Assembly (NCBI GenBank): GCA_977017575.1
Contig: CDRNVI010000177.1
Location: 310,001-374,000, forward strand
DNA length: 64,000 bases
DNA from: Paramoeba atlantica
Lineage: Eukaryota > Discosea
Direction: 5' to 3'
Shown here: positions 10,470 through 23,400 of the stretch, in pieces
How the letters are laid out: each line of letters begins with the position of its first letter
Position numbering within the stretch: position 1 is the stretch's first letter
The notes under the pieces: model-generated
What the model was told of the DNA's origin: nothing
Database searches by the model: none
What the model saw: only the letters and a program-made list of their open reading frames with translations
Position numbers and translations under genes: made by a program

Positions 10470-12270
10470 CATGTAATCATGGATGGGGTGATCTTTCATA
10501 ATGATAATGTGGTTAAAAAAGCAATTAAGGATTTTTGGGAGGGTTTTCTCAGCACAGAAAGACCATATAACAAAGATTCTCTTGATGAACTGATTGCTGA
10601 CCACCAACTTTATTTCCCTCCAGTTGAGAAACATGATGTGGACAGGAAGAAAGTCGATAAACTACTTCAGAGAACCAACAACACCAGCACAGGACTTGAT
10701 GGTATTCCCTTCTTTTTGTATAAGGCAACACAAGAGAAGTACTTTGATATGTGAGTAGAATTAATTCAACAAGCAGGTGAAATTATGAATTTTCAGGAGA
10801 TCAATTGATGAAGCAGTAGAATCAGTATATAACTCTTTTTACAAAGCTTTGGCAGAGGGAAAAGATGTGACTCTCCTCCAAACAGACTTTTGCAAGGCAT
10901 ATGATTATGTGAATTGTGATGCACTCTTTCATATTCTCAAAAGTCTGAATGCCCCCCTCAAGCAATCTATATTGTTGAGAAAGTCCTTTGTGAATATGTA
11001 ACCTGGCTGCTAAATATTAGTGAATCCAAGAGGGCAGGCACCAAAGAATCAATCCAAAGCTAGACAGGAGTTAGACAAGGATGTTCAATCTCCCTTCTAT
11101 TGTTTGTGATTGTGTTTGACATCCTCCTTGTGAGTTTGAAGAAGAAACACAAACCTCCAAGATCTGTCAGGCTTTATGGATGATTTGGGGATAGTGCTTC
11201 AGAGAGCTGAAACCATCAATTCTCTCACTCCAACCTTTAAGAAATATAAAGAAGCAACTGAAGCTAAACTGAACTTTAATAAGTGCTTTATCCTCTCAAC
11301 TGAGTCTTACAAACCAGTAGGCCCCTGGTCTGAGATGGCAAGACTCAATTACTGTGGTGATGAAACTGGGAGTGAGATTGAATAAATGGTTATCTTCTCT
11401 CAAAGATTGAGAGAAGGTGGTCCAAAAGATGAAAAAAGTTGGAACAGCAATTAAAAAGAGAGGTGGGAATTTTTACTCAAGAGTGAGGATGGTCAATATC
11501 TATCTAACTCCATGTATGGAATACTTAGTGAGATTCAAGTTGATCCTAAAATCTATCACCTCTTTGATGTGGAAATCCATTTGCTCAGCTTTGGGTGCCT
11601 ATGCCAACACTAAAACCTCTGTTCTTACTTTATGCTATCCTCTTTGGACTCAAATCCTCAACTACATCACCTTATTGTTTTTAACTGGGCTCTTTTCACC
11701 TCTTGTCCACCAATGAAGAGTGATTATTAGAGTCCTCTCTCTATTGAAGCCATGTGGAAGGATGCTTTCATTGCAGCTCAAAGCCTTTCTTCCAAAGTTG
11801 TGTTTGGCCAGGCCACTTATGTTGCATATACCAATATGTCTCAAATGATTTCAATTGAAATCAAAGACTTGTATGTGGGGAAAAGAAGAGCTGAGTATGT
11901 GGTGTACAACTTGGTTCATGCAATTAAACCTCAGTTTAAGAAGAATTTACTTAAATTTCTAATAAAAGAACTATCTACAAGAAACAAGTTGTCTCACTTC
12001 TCAAACCAAGATTCAAGTTGTTGCCTCTGCCACTGAGAAAAGGAGTTATAATCTCATCGACTGGAAAAATGCTTTGTGGTTGAGGGTTTTCTTCAAGCAA
12101 GAGGAAGGAAATGTATTTTGCTGAAAGTACTCAATTGGCAAAAAACTAAAAATGTATGTGGTCTTGTCTCAAAGTATCTTACTAGGCAAAAAACCTCTGT
12201 GGTGAGTGTTGCCTTGCTAAGTTTGTGGCTCACAGTGTGTGCAGAAGAAACTAAATTAGTTTAGTCTACT
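10470..12270 (+). pseudogene. Non-LTR retrotransposon (LINE) reverse transcriptase remnant
   Basis: Reverse-transcriptase blocks are in order but spread over frames. The finger region is TNNTSTGLDGIP (10678-10715). Motif A is QTDFCKAYDYVNCDALF (10880-10930), motif B is TGVRQGCSISLLLF (about 11067-11108) and motif C is GFMDDLGIVLQ (11174-11206), a variant of F/YxDD. Thumb-like sequence follows to about 12040. Stops and shifts at 10752, about 11000, 11383 and later show it is dead. The left end is cut at the piggyBac fragment. No poly(A) tail is visible downstream. Confidence 0.7.
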
Positions 12271-12384
12271 ATGAAAATTGTTAGAAAAATCCTGAGAAAG
12301 AATAAAATCCTTCTTTAGCCTCCAAAAACTCAAATCAAAAAAGAACCTAAAAAGAAGAAAAGCTTTAAATTCAAAAGCTTTTAA

Positions 12385-12669
12385 ATGTTTTATAATGATT
12401 TAAGATATACAGGCCCTCATCTGGGGGGTGCAGATTTTGTAGTTTTCAGGAAAGAGAGAGAGATATGTGGTGGGTTTGAAACCATTTCTCTTAGCTTTAA
12501 CAATATTGGTGAATTTATAGACTACTTAAAAGGGATACAAAGTGTTAAATCAATGATAAAAAAGATTGTGATTGTTGAAGATTGTATAATTCTTACCAAA
12601 GCAATGTTCAAAACCTACACTAGAAAAAATTATGCTTTAAATGAATTACTTTGTGAAATTACAAGTTAA
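12385..12669 (+). pseudogene. Probable RNase H domain remnant of the same LINE
   Basis: A 94-residue frame reads FYNDLRYTGPHLGGADFVVF, then ICGGFETISLSFNNIGEF and KKIVIVEDC. The spacing resembles RNase H: a first-strand block normally like YTDGS...GGAGFVV, a helix with the second acid (IGEFIDYL) and a third acid (IVED). The first catalytic Asp appears lost in NDL. Position after the RT remnant supports a LINE C-terminus. Base composition is more AT-rich than the RT part. The call is by eye and an unrelated small protein is possible. Confidence 0.4.
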
Positions 12670-13890
12670 GGCTTGAAGGTTTGCAACACTATAAGCAAAA
12701 CAACTATTTAAGATAAAAAGAGTTTTGGTATTATCTTTGAACTCTAAAAATCAACATCTTATAATCACTTTTAGAATAAGAATTTTATCAATTTAATAAG
12801 AAAATAACTTATTATTGATATTTGGTGATGAAAATAATATTACATAATACTACTCATTCACTGAGAAATTATACATCACCTTTAAGTCTAAAACAAAGAA
12901 TATTGTTTTGATAATTGTAAAAATTGAAAGACTCCATCCAATAATACCAACTATAAGTATTAAAGTGATATAGAATTCATTTCAAGAGGAACAATATATA
13001 TGTGGGCAATTATATATTAAAACAACTTTGAGTTTTTCAGTATCTTTTTTGCAATTGAAATCAGTTTCATTAATATTTATGATCAATTGAGAGTGAGCAG
13101 CATTAATCTTTTCTTACAATTTTTTTGTATTTTGTTTTAGCTTTTCCTCAAACAAACTGCACCTCTCTGCCTCAAGTGACTCTGAATCAATAAGAAAAAA
13201 TTGTTTTTCACTCTAAACAAAGAAATAAATTCAGGTGAAAGAGATTGCTTTTGAGAAAGTGGTATTAATCCAATCTTTGAAGGTGGTTTGAATCAATGAA
13301 ACTTGGTTTCCATTACATTTTTACACATACTTAACAATTTTATCAATTTGAGAAGGTTCAATCTTTGTAAAGTGTTTTCATATCTTTGATTTCACTCCAA
13401 AAAGCAAATTACCCTAGGTTTTGAAAAGTTTTCTATTTTGTTGTTAGTCAATTTGAAAAAAACAACTTATAGTTGTGAAAGTTTTTATTTATTCTTTTTC
13501 ATTTGGATTATTAAAAATCAATTTTTCATAAAAACAATAACATTACTTAATTAAAGTTTAACAAAGAGTCAACTTTTCTCATTCAAAGGTTTTATAAAAA
13601 AGAATGTATTCATGAACTAAAAGTTTTAAATTTTACAATGAAATTACTTTAACAAGAAAGACAAAAGATTTTTTTTTTTTTTTGTGAAAGAAGATAATAG
13701 ATTCTTGAAAATGAATTTAGGTGAAATGAAGTAATTAAACAAAAACCAACAAAAACAAACAAAAAACTAAAATCAATTTCAGAAACAAAACTAATTTTCT
13801 TTATTTGGCTAAAAAAAAAATATTTTTCTCAATTTAATTTTTATATTTTTGAAAAAAATAAGATTTTAAATATTTAAAAAAGAGAAAAAA
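12670..13890. other. AT-rich sequence without recognisable genes
   Basis: Very AT-rich single-copy-looking DNA between the LINE remnant and the satellite. No open frame over 60 codons and no repeat structure that I can see. Confidence 0.4.
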
Positions 13891-16800
13891 ATTTTTGATA
13901 AAAAAGAAAATAAAAAATAAATTAAATACATCAATTCAAAACAATTAAGAAATTTGATTGAACCAACTTAAAAAATATCATAGATCTGAAAAATAAGTTC
14001 AAAAAATATCAGAGAATCAGAAAATAAATTAAGGAATTGCATTCAATATGGAGACATAATTAAGAAATTGAAATTACAAAAAAATAATATGAAAAAAATG
14101 AAACAAAAAATAAATCAAATACATCAACCAAAAACAATTAAGAAATTTTATTGAACCAACTTAAAAAATATCACAGATCTGAAATATAAGTTCTAAAAAT
14201 ATCAAAGAATCAGAAAATAAATTAAGAAATTACATTCAATATGGAGACATAATTAAGAAATTGAAATTACAAAAAATTAATGTGAAAAAAAGAAAATAAA
14301 AAATAAATTAAATACATCAATTCAAAACAATTAAGAAATTTGATTGAACCAACTTAAAAAATATCATAGATCTGAAAAATAAGTTCAAAAAATATCAGAG
14401 AATCAGAAAATAAATTAAGGAATTGCATTCAATATGGAGACATAATTAAGAAATTGAAATTACAAAAAAATAATATGAAAAAAATGAAACAAAAAATAAA
14501 TCAAATACATCAACCAAAAACAATTAAGAAATTTTATTGAACCAACTTAAAAAATATCACAGATCTGAAATATAAGTTCTAAAAATATCAGAGAATCAGA
14601 AAATAAATTAAGAAATTACATTCAATATGGAGACATAATTAAGAAATTGAAATTACAAAAAATTAATGTGAAAAAAAGAAAATAAAAAATAAATTAAATA
14701 CATCAATTCAAAACAATTAAGAAATTTGATTGAACCAACTTAAAAAATATCATAGATCTGAAAAATAAGTTCAAAAAATATCAGAGAATCAGAAAATAAA
14801 TTAAGGAATTGCATTCAATATGGAGACATAATTAAGAAATTGAAATTACAAAAAAATAATATGAAAAAAATGAAACAAAAAATAAATCAAATACATCAAC
14901 CAAAAACAATTAAGAAATTTTATTGAACCAACTTAAAAAATATCACAGATCTGAAATATAAGTTCTAAAAATATCAGAGAATCAGAAAATAAATTAAGAA
15001 ATTACATTCAATATGGAGACATAATTAAGAAATTGAAATTACAAAAAATTAATGTGAAAAAAAGAAAATAAAAAATAAATTAAATACATCAATTCAAAAC
15101 AATTAAGAAATTTGATTGAACCAACTTAAAAAATATCATAGATCTGAAAAATAAGTTCAAAAAATATCAGAGAATCAGAAAATAAATTAAGGAATTGCAT
15201 TCAATATGGAGACATAATTAAGAAATTGAAATTACAAAAAAATAATATGAAAAAAATGAAACAAAAAATAAATCAAATACATCAACCAAAAACAATTAAG
15301 AAATTTTATTGAACCAACTTAAAAAATATCACAGATCTGAAATATAAGTTCTAAAAATATCAGAGAATCAGAAAATAAATTAAGAAATTACATTCAATAT
15401 GGAGACATAATTAAGAAATTGAAATTACAAAAAATTAATGTGAAAAAAAGAAAATAAAAAATAAATTAAATACATCAATTCAAAACAATTAAGAAATTTG
15501 ATTGAACCAACTTAAAAAATATCATAGATCTGAAAAATAAGTTCAAAAAATATCAGAGAATCAGAAAATAAATTAAGGAATTGCATTCAATATGGAGACA
15601 TAATTAAGAAATTGAAATTACAAAAAAATAATATGAAAAAAATGAAACAAAAAATAAATCAAATACATCAACCAAAAACAATTAAGAAATTTTATTGAAC
15701 CAACTTAAAAAATATCACAGATCTGAAATATAAGTTCTAAAAATATCAGAGAATCAGAAAATAAATTAAGAAATTACATTCAATATGGAGACATAATTAA
15801 GAAATTGAAATTACAAAAAATTAATGTGAAAAAAAGAAAATAAAAAATAAATTAAATACATCAATTCAAAACAATTAAGAAATTTGATTGAACCAACTTA
15901 AAAAATATCATAGATCTGAAAAATAAGTTCAAAAAATATCAGAGAATCAGAAAATAAATTAAGGAATTGCATTCAATATGGAGACATAATTAAGAAATTG
16001 AAATTACAAAAAAATAATATGAAAAAAATGAAACAAAAAATAAATCAAATACATCAACCAAAAACAATTAAGAAATTTTATTGAACCAACTTAAAAAATA
16101 TCACAGATCTGAAATATAAGTTCTAAAAATATCAGAGAATCAGAAAATAAATTAAGAAATTACATTCAATATGGAGACATAATTAAGAAATTGAAATTAC
16201 AAAAAATTAATGTGAAAAAAAGAAAATAAAAAATAAATTAAATACATCAATTCAAAACAATTAAGAAATTTGATTGAACCAACTTAAAAAATATCATAGA
16301 TCTGAAAAATAAGTTCAAAAAATATCAGAGAATCAGAAAATAAATTAAGGAATTGCATTCAATATGGAGACATAATTAAGAAATTGAAATTACAAAAAAA
16401 TAATATGAAAAAAATGAAACAAAAAATAAATCAAATACATCAACCAAAAACAATTAAGAAATTTTATTGAACCAACTTAAAAAATATCACAGATCTGAAA
16501 TATAAGTTCTAAAAATATCAAAGAATCAGAAAATAAATTAAGAAATTACATTCAATATGGAGACATAATTAAGAAATTGAAATTACAAAAAATTAATGTG
16601 AAAAAAAGAAAATAAAAAATAAATTAAATACATCAATTCAAAACAATTAAGAAATTTGATTGAACCAACTTAAAAAATATCATAGATCTGAAAAATAAGT
16701 TCAAAAAATATCAGAGAATCAGAAAATAAATTAAGGAATTGCATTCAATATGGAGACATAATTAAGAAATTGAAATTACAAAAAAATAATATGAAAAAAA

Positions 16801-17950
16801 TGAAACAAAAAATAAATCAAATACATCAACCAAAAACAATTAAGAAATTTTATTGAACCAACTTAAAAAATATCACAGATCTGAAATATAAGTTCTAAAA
16901 ATATCAGAGAATCAGAAAATAAATTAAGAAATTACATTCAATATGGAGACATAATTAAGAAATTGAAATTACAAAAAATTAATGTGAAAAAAAGAAAATA
17001 AAAAATAAATTAAATACATCAATTCAAAACAATTAAGAAATTTGATTGAACCAACTTAAAAAATATCATAGATCTGAAAAATAAGTTCAAAAAATATCAG
17101 AGAATCAGAAAATAAATTAAGGAATTGCATTCAATATGGAGACATAATTAAGAAATTGAAATTACAAAAAAATAATATGAAAAAAATGAAACAAAAAATA
17201 AATCAAATACATCAACCAAAAACAATTAAGAAATTTTATTGAACCAACTTAAAAAATATCACAGATCTGAAATATAAGTTCTAAAAATATCAAAGAATCA
17301 GAAAATAAATTAAGAAATTACATTCAATATGGAGACATAATTAAGAAATTGAAATTACAAAAAATTAATGTGAAAAAAAGAAAATAAAAAATAAATTAAA
17401 TACATCAATTCAAAACAATTAAGAAATTTGATTGAACCAACTTAAAAAATATCATAGATCTGAAAAATAAGTTCAAAAAATATCAGAGAATCAGAAAATA
17501 AATTAAGGAATTGCATTCAATATGGAGACATAATTAAGAAATTGAAATTACAAAAAAATAATATGAAAAAAATGAAACAAAAAATAAATCAAATACATCA
17601 ACCAAAAACAATTAAGAAATTTTATTGAACCAACTTAAAAAATATCACAGATCTGAAATATAAGTTCTAAAAATATCAGAGAATCAGAAAATAAATTAAG
17701 AAATTACATTCAATATGGAGACATAATTAAGAAATTGAAATTACAAAAAATTAATGTGAAAAAAAGAAAATAAAAAATAAATTAAATACATCAATTCAAA
17801 ACAATTAAGAAATTTGATTGAACCAACTTAAAAAATATCATAGATCTGAAAAATAAGTTCAAAAAATATCAGAGAATCAGAAAATAAATTAAGGAATTGC
17901 ATTCAATATGGAAACATAATTAAGAAATTGAAATTACAAAAAAATTAATA
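13890..17950. repeat. Satellite array: 386-bp dimeric repeat of two 193-bp monomers
   Basis: Monomer A carries atcatagatctg at 13979, 14365, 14751, 15137 and then every 386 bases to 17839 (11 copies). Monomer B carries atcacagatctg exactly 193 bases after each A (10 copies). Within a type the copies are almost identical. One B position alternates (atcaaagaatcag in copies 1, 7 and 9, atcagagaatcag in the others), and the last A has gaaacataa for gagacataa. A and B differ at many fixed positions, so the unit of amplification is the 386-bp dimer. No coding capacity. Monomer length is close to a nucleosome repeat, as in many centromeric satellites; that role is inference. Confidence 0.95.
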
Positions 17951-19640
17951 TTAAAAAAATCACTTTTAATAATTTCTTGTTCATTCTCTATTTCAAATGT
18001 TCAAGTGGAAGAAGGCAAACAACTCCCCACAAACATTTCCTAATAGTATAAGTCTTGATAACAAGTCAAACTATTGTATGAATAAACTAAAAACTGATTT
18101 GAGTGGAGAGGTGTGAGGTGGTGGTGGATAAAATTATGTTATGCTATTCAGACCTGAAATTTTTCAGAATGCTCATACTTGTTTAATGAAGTCAATACAA
18201 GTTTTCCAAGTTGATACAAAAAGTGTGAAAAAGAGTGAATATTTTTCACTCTTGTTGGAGCCTTCATCAATAAGTCAGATCCACCACCACAATCAAGACT
18301 ATCATCATCAACAACCTGTTCAACTCAAGAAGACAGGTTTTTGATTAAAGCCTTTCAAAAAACTTCTTCAACAAGATCACATTTATAGACATGGCAACCA
18401 AGGAAGGATTTTTCCAGCCATTTGACTCAATTCTCCAACTGCTGCTGGGTTTGAAGGAGTATGATCCCCCATCACAGATTCAAAAGAAAAGAGGCTCAAA
18501 GAATCTGAAAAGGACTGAATTTTAGGGAATTTCTTTGCCAGATTTTGGAGACCATTTAAAAGAGAAAAAATATCCTTTGCAATTGACAGGGCATCATGAT
18601 TAACTGTTTCTCAAATACCTAAATTAACATGCCTACCTTTGCCCTGGATCCCAACAGAAAGAAGATTTTGTCCTTGTGATGAACTTCCATCATGAGAGAG
18701 AGTTGAGGATTTTCATTCTTGGACTCATAGTAGTGCTTCTAATTTTGATTGGATGCTGCCTTCACAACAAATCTATTGGATTGTGGTTGGTGATGGAAGA
18801 GTAGGGTCTTTTTTCAAAAAAATTCAGAAAAATTCTCAAATTGCAGGAGAAATATTTCTCTGGGCTATATTAAGGGAAGAAAGAGAATTGCAATCCACCA
18901 GCACCAAGTTCAAGAGTTCTTACCTGCTCCTCCTCTTCTTCTTTTCCTTTTTCATCATTCTCTTCATCCTCCTCAGTCTTCTTTGCAAGCAAGGAGGTCA
19001 TGAAATGAAATTTCCTCAGGAAGATCAATCAAATGATGAACTTTTATCAACAAAAAGATCAAGGTCATCCAACGCTTTAATGTGTGGTGGGCGGTGAATA
19101 AAATAACCACAAGCAGGTTGGCTTTCCTTGTTTCAATCATGACCACTTCATAAACCACCAGAAAATTCCCCACCACTTCCACAAAAGCAGATTGCCCAAC
19201 TTTATCAAAGAATTTGGGGGCCAATAAAGAAAAACAACCATTTTCATCCAAAACAAAATGTTCAACAACAATTCACAATTTTTGGTGTTTCAATCACTGG
19301 TTTCAGGAGGTCAGTCCTTCTCTAATAATTTTTCAGTCTAAAGCCTTTTCTAATTGTCTTCATCATTTCTCCTCAAACAAGGAAGGAACAACAATGAATG
19401 GTCCAGCATAAGTCATTGCTTTGTGGTCTGGTCCTTGACAATATTCACACTCAACCTGCACTACTTTCAAGAATCACTTCTTTATGGGTTTCATGAGCCT
19501 TTTTTTCAAAAAAAAAAAGATCAGTTTCAAGAAGAGGGTCTTTGAATTCAAAATCCAAAAGAATTTTGGGGATTGAAAGAAATACCTGCCTTAATCAGAG
19601 TTGTACAACAATTTTTTTGAGCAATTTCAAGGGCCAGGAT
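17951..19640. other. Unassigned, probably decayed transposon sequence
   Basis: Normal base composition returns after the satellite. The minus-strand frame 18973-19251 reads 92 residues (ENGCFSLLAPKFFDKVGQSA, then LLVVILFTAHHTLKRW). Upstream minus-strand sequence to about 19450 adds GPDHKAMTYAGPFIVVPSLF before stops. It looks like the remains of a protein gene but matches no family I know. Plus-strand frames are short. Confidence 0.25.
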
Positions 19641-20490
19641 GATTCAACTCTAAAACAAAAGAACAAAAAAAGAAAAAAGTCTTTGTCATGGTGCTACCTG
19701 CACAACTTTGGGCATGTTTGCACTCTAGAAAGAGAGAAAGAGTGGTGGTGAGAAAGGGAGAAAGGAGAGACAAAAGAAAAACAAAGAATTCAAAAATCCC
19801 AAAAGAGAGAAGAAGAATGAAAGAGAAAGAAAAGAAAAACAAAAACAAAGTGAAAAAGACAAAAAGACAAAAAAAAAAAAAGGAGGGAGGGGAGGAAAGG
19901 AAAAAAAAAAAGAGATTTCAAAAGAAAAAGAAAAGAAAAAAAGAGGAAAAAAAAAGACTTTTTCCCCCTTGAAAAACAACAAACAACAAACCACAAACCA
20001 ACCACACCACCAATCACTTCCCACTTCATCCGAATCAATACCCACTCTCCCCTCTTCCTCTCAAACCCCACCTTCAAAAGCTCTGCTCCCCACCCCTGAC
20101 ATAACAAAAGATTTTCAAGATTGCCACAGCCATGCCTCTCGATCCTGGGCACCCTCAAACCAGATAGCACAGAAAACTTTCGGTTCCCAAAACTTCACTT
20201 GGAAAAGAGTTGCAGCCAAGAAGGAGAGCAAGAGAAAGAAAAAGAAGGAAAAAAAGAAGAGGTCAGAGAAAGAGAAAAGGAAGAAAAAAGACAAAGAGAA
20301 CCCCAAAAAAGCGAGAGAGCAGAAGCAGAAACAACGAAGAAAGAGAGAAAAGAAAGGAAGAGAATGAAAAGAAAAAGAAAATAGAGAAGGAAAAAAAACA
20401 GGAAGGAAAAAGAATGGAAAAAAAGAGGAAGAAAGAGAAAAATCAGAAAAAGAAAAGAATGAAAGAAACAGAAAAGAAAGAGAAAAAGAA
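19640..20490 (+). repeat. Purine-rich (A/G) tract
   Basis: Mostly AAAGAGAAAG-type sequence on the plus strand, interrupted at 19960-20230 by ordinary sequence that may be the 5' leader of the LINE that follows. Long frames here are Lys/Glu/Arg strings and are not taken as genes. Confidence 0.5.
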
Positions 20491-23400
20491 CTAAATCAAA
20501 TGGACAATCCTCAGGCCCAGAAGACAACTTCACATCCTCCAAAATTCCTTGGCAATTGCTCGTACTGAAGATGCAGAGGCCAACACCAAAAAGTAATAGT
20601 CTCCCGATGCGAGAAGTGCCTCCTTACATTCTGCTCCTTTTCCCACCACAGGAAGTCACAAACTCTCTGTCACCCTCTTCCTCCCCCCCCCCCCCAACCT
20701 CTCCCATCCCTAACCTCCCCTCCCTGCTCTCCCTCCAATCCCCCCTCCCACCCTCCCTCCCCAATTCCCTCCCACCCTCCCTCCCCACTTCCCTCCCCCC
20801 CTCCCTCCCCACTCCCCTCCCCCACTCCCTATCCCACTCTTCATCTCAATCTTAATCCTGATCTCAATCCCTCCAGCACCCCTCCCCCTTCCTGTAACAA
20901 CCTGAATGCAATGGTAAAGCAGAAGTTGGCTCCCACATCTCCTGTAACCACTGCCAAATGCATTATTGTTCAACACAATGCCACAACAGCACAGAAAACC
21001 ATCCCATCACCCCTTTTCCTCCTCCCATCTCACCCCTCACCTCACACACCTCTCCACCCTCCTTCCCATCCACCTCATTTGCCCCCCCCCCCCAAGCCCA
21101 CCTCACCACCTCCCTTCCCACACCCCCTCTCACTCCCCTCTCGCTCCCCCTCCCCAACAACTTTCCCACCGCCCTTCTTCTCATGGCCCACCTTCTTTTC
21201 AACAAACTCCTCCCTCCCTCTCCCTTATCCTTGAACTCTTTGAAAATGGCTCCTTTGAAGATATAGTCTTAACTGTCCCCCGCTTCAGAAACTTGGATCG
21301 CACAAGAACAAGCTCCCTCCAAACATGCAGAGCTTGTGACCTCCTTGGACTTGGAATCAACCACTTCTTTGGTGGCCAACAGAAAAACTAAGACCTTACT
21401 CCCATTCTCTCCTCAGATTTCAAAAATGCTCAACAAACAAAGCAAGATGAGATATTGTCCCCCTTCTCTCGAATCGCAAGTAGCACAGGGAGAATAGCCT
21501 TTCTCCTACAGTTCTGGCAACACTGGAAACCTGCACCACAGCCTCCCGAAATCTCGCTCACAAATGTCAAAGACAACTTCTTTTTCATCTGTGGGGATGG
21601 ATCTGTTGCTACCAACCCAAATGGATGGTGCATTGGAAGCTCATCACTCTGTGTCGTTCATGAGAACAAGGAAATTGTCCACTCTCTCATCCATTCTCCC
21701 AAGCCCTGAAAACCATATTAATTGGAGAAACCGCGAGAACAACTCTTTGGCAGATAGGATCACAAGTTTAGCAGTACACAGAGGATGCCCTGACAACACC
21801 TGGAGAATCACACCCATCCTCGACCCAGACCCACAACACATCCAACAACTCTTCTTCAATCATGGGTGCTCTACAACCCTTCCTCATGGAAGCAAAGAAG
21901 AGGCTGCAATGAACTTCATCCTCTCTCTTGAAGGAGACTCCTTCTCAAAACACATCCCCCTCTGCTACATGGACTCAGTACCACTCTGCCTTCATGATAC
22001 AGTCATCAAAACTTTTTGTGCTGTACAACACCTCTTTCATAAGATACCCCAACTCCTGATCCTCCTCCCAAAATGGATCTTTGGATGCCTTAGAAGGGGT
22101 ACTTGAGGAATGAAAGAAGTGAAATCTCAATGCACCATGGTGCGAAATTTTGAGTGGGAGAGACTCCACAAAAAACTTGAGGGCAAGCTCAGCAAACTCA
22201 AGCAAAAGAGGAGGCAGAAGTCCACCAAGAAAACCAAGGCAGACCAGATTATTGAAGAGGTCAGAAAAGGACATCTCTCCAAAGCTGCAAGGAAGCTTCA
22301 ATCCAAGAGTGGATTCAGGGATCTCTCAGTCCCAGAAAATCGTGAAACTGCAAAGAACCTCTACCCAAGATCTGAGCAGGTGTGGACTCCACCAGATCGA
22401 GCCGAAATTCCTGACTGGAAACCAGCAATCCTTGAACAAGATGAGTTTCAGTCCTTTGACTCACTTGATCTGGCCCTTTGGAGACTTCCAAAAGGCCGCA
22501 CACCAGGGCTCTCAGGAATGTCTTATGAGTTTGTCACACTCCTATGCACAGACCGAGAACTCCGCTCAACCCTTAAAGAATTGACTGTCTTAATCACCAA
22601 CCAAAAACTCAATGAAACCATACACAACATCATGGCAACCTCTCTCTTCATTCCTCTGGCAAAAGGGGACAAAGGGATCTGTCCAATTGGTGTTGCTGAG
22701 GTTCTCAAGAGGTGGGCAGCGATTGCACTTGTTCTTGAAATCCAACATGAGGGAATTCCTGAGAAATTGTCCCATCAGTATGGTGTATGCTTGCCAAGTG
22801 GTGCAGAAATGGTCCACAAAGCAATATCACAGCCTATCTCCACCTCCACCCACAACATTATGCCGCAAAACTGGACATTGTTAATGCCTTCAATTCCATC
22901 TCAAGAAAAACCATCTTTGAGAGCACAGTCCAGCTGGCCCCTGTATTACTTCCATACCTCTACACCTTCTATTCTTCGGCAACACCCCTCACTCTCTCAT
23001 GACCAGAACCACACCCTCACCATGGAGGAGGGTGTCCAGCAAGGAGATCCCCTCGGGACAATTTTCTTTTGTCTGGGATTTCATGGAATCCTCAATCCAA
23101 TTTTTCAGAAGGTTGATGCTCCACCAAATGCACTTCTTCTTCTCCTCTTTGTCAATGATATATTTGTTTGTGGGAGCCTGGTTGCCATTGCAGAAATCAC
23201 CACTCAGATCCAGAGTGTCCTCCCAAATGCCAACCTCAAACTTGGCACAGAAAGGGGCAAAATGGTCTGTTTCTCTCCCAAAGCGCCCAGGAGCAATGAC
23301 CTCAAAAATCTTGGCATTGGGAAGGCGGAAGTAATCACAGTTCTAGGGTCACCCATCGGGCTGAACACTCAAATTTCCAAGTGGCTTCACACCCTTGCTC

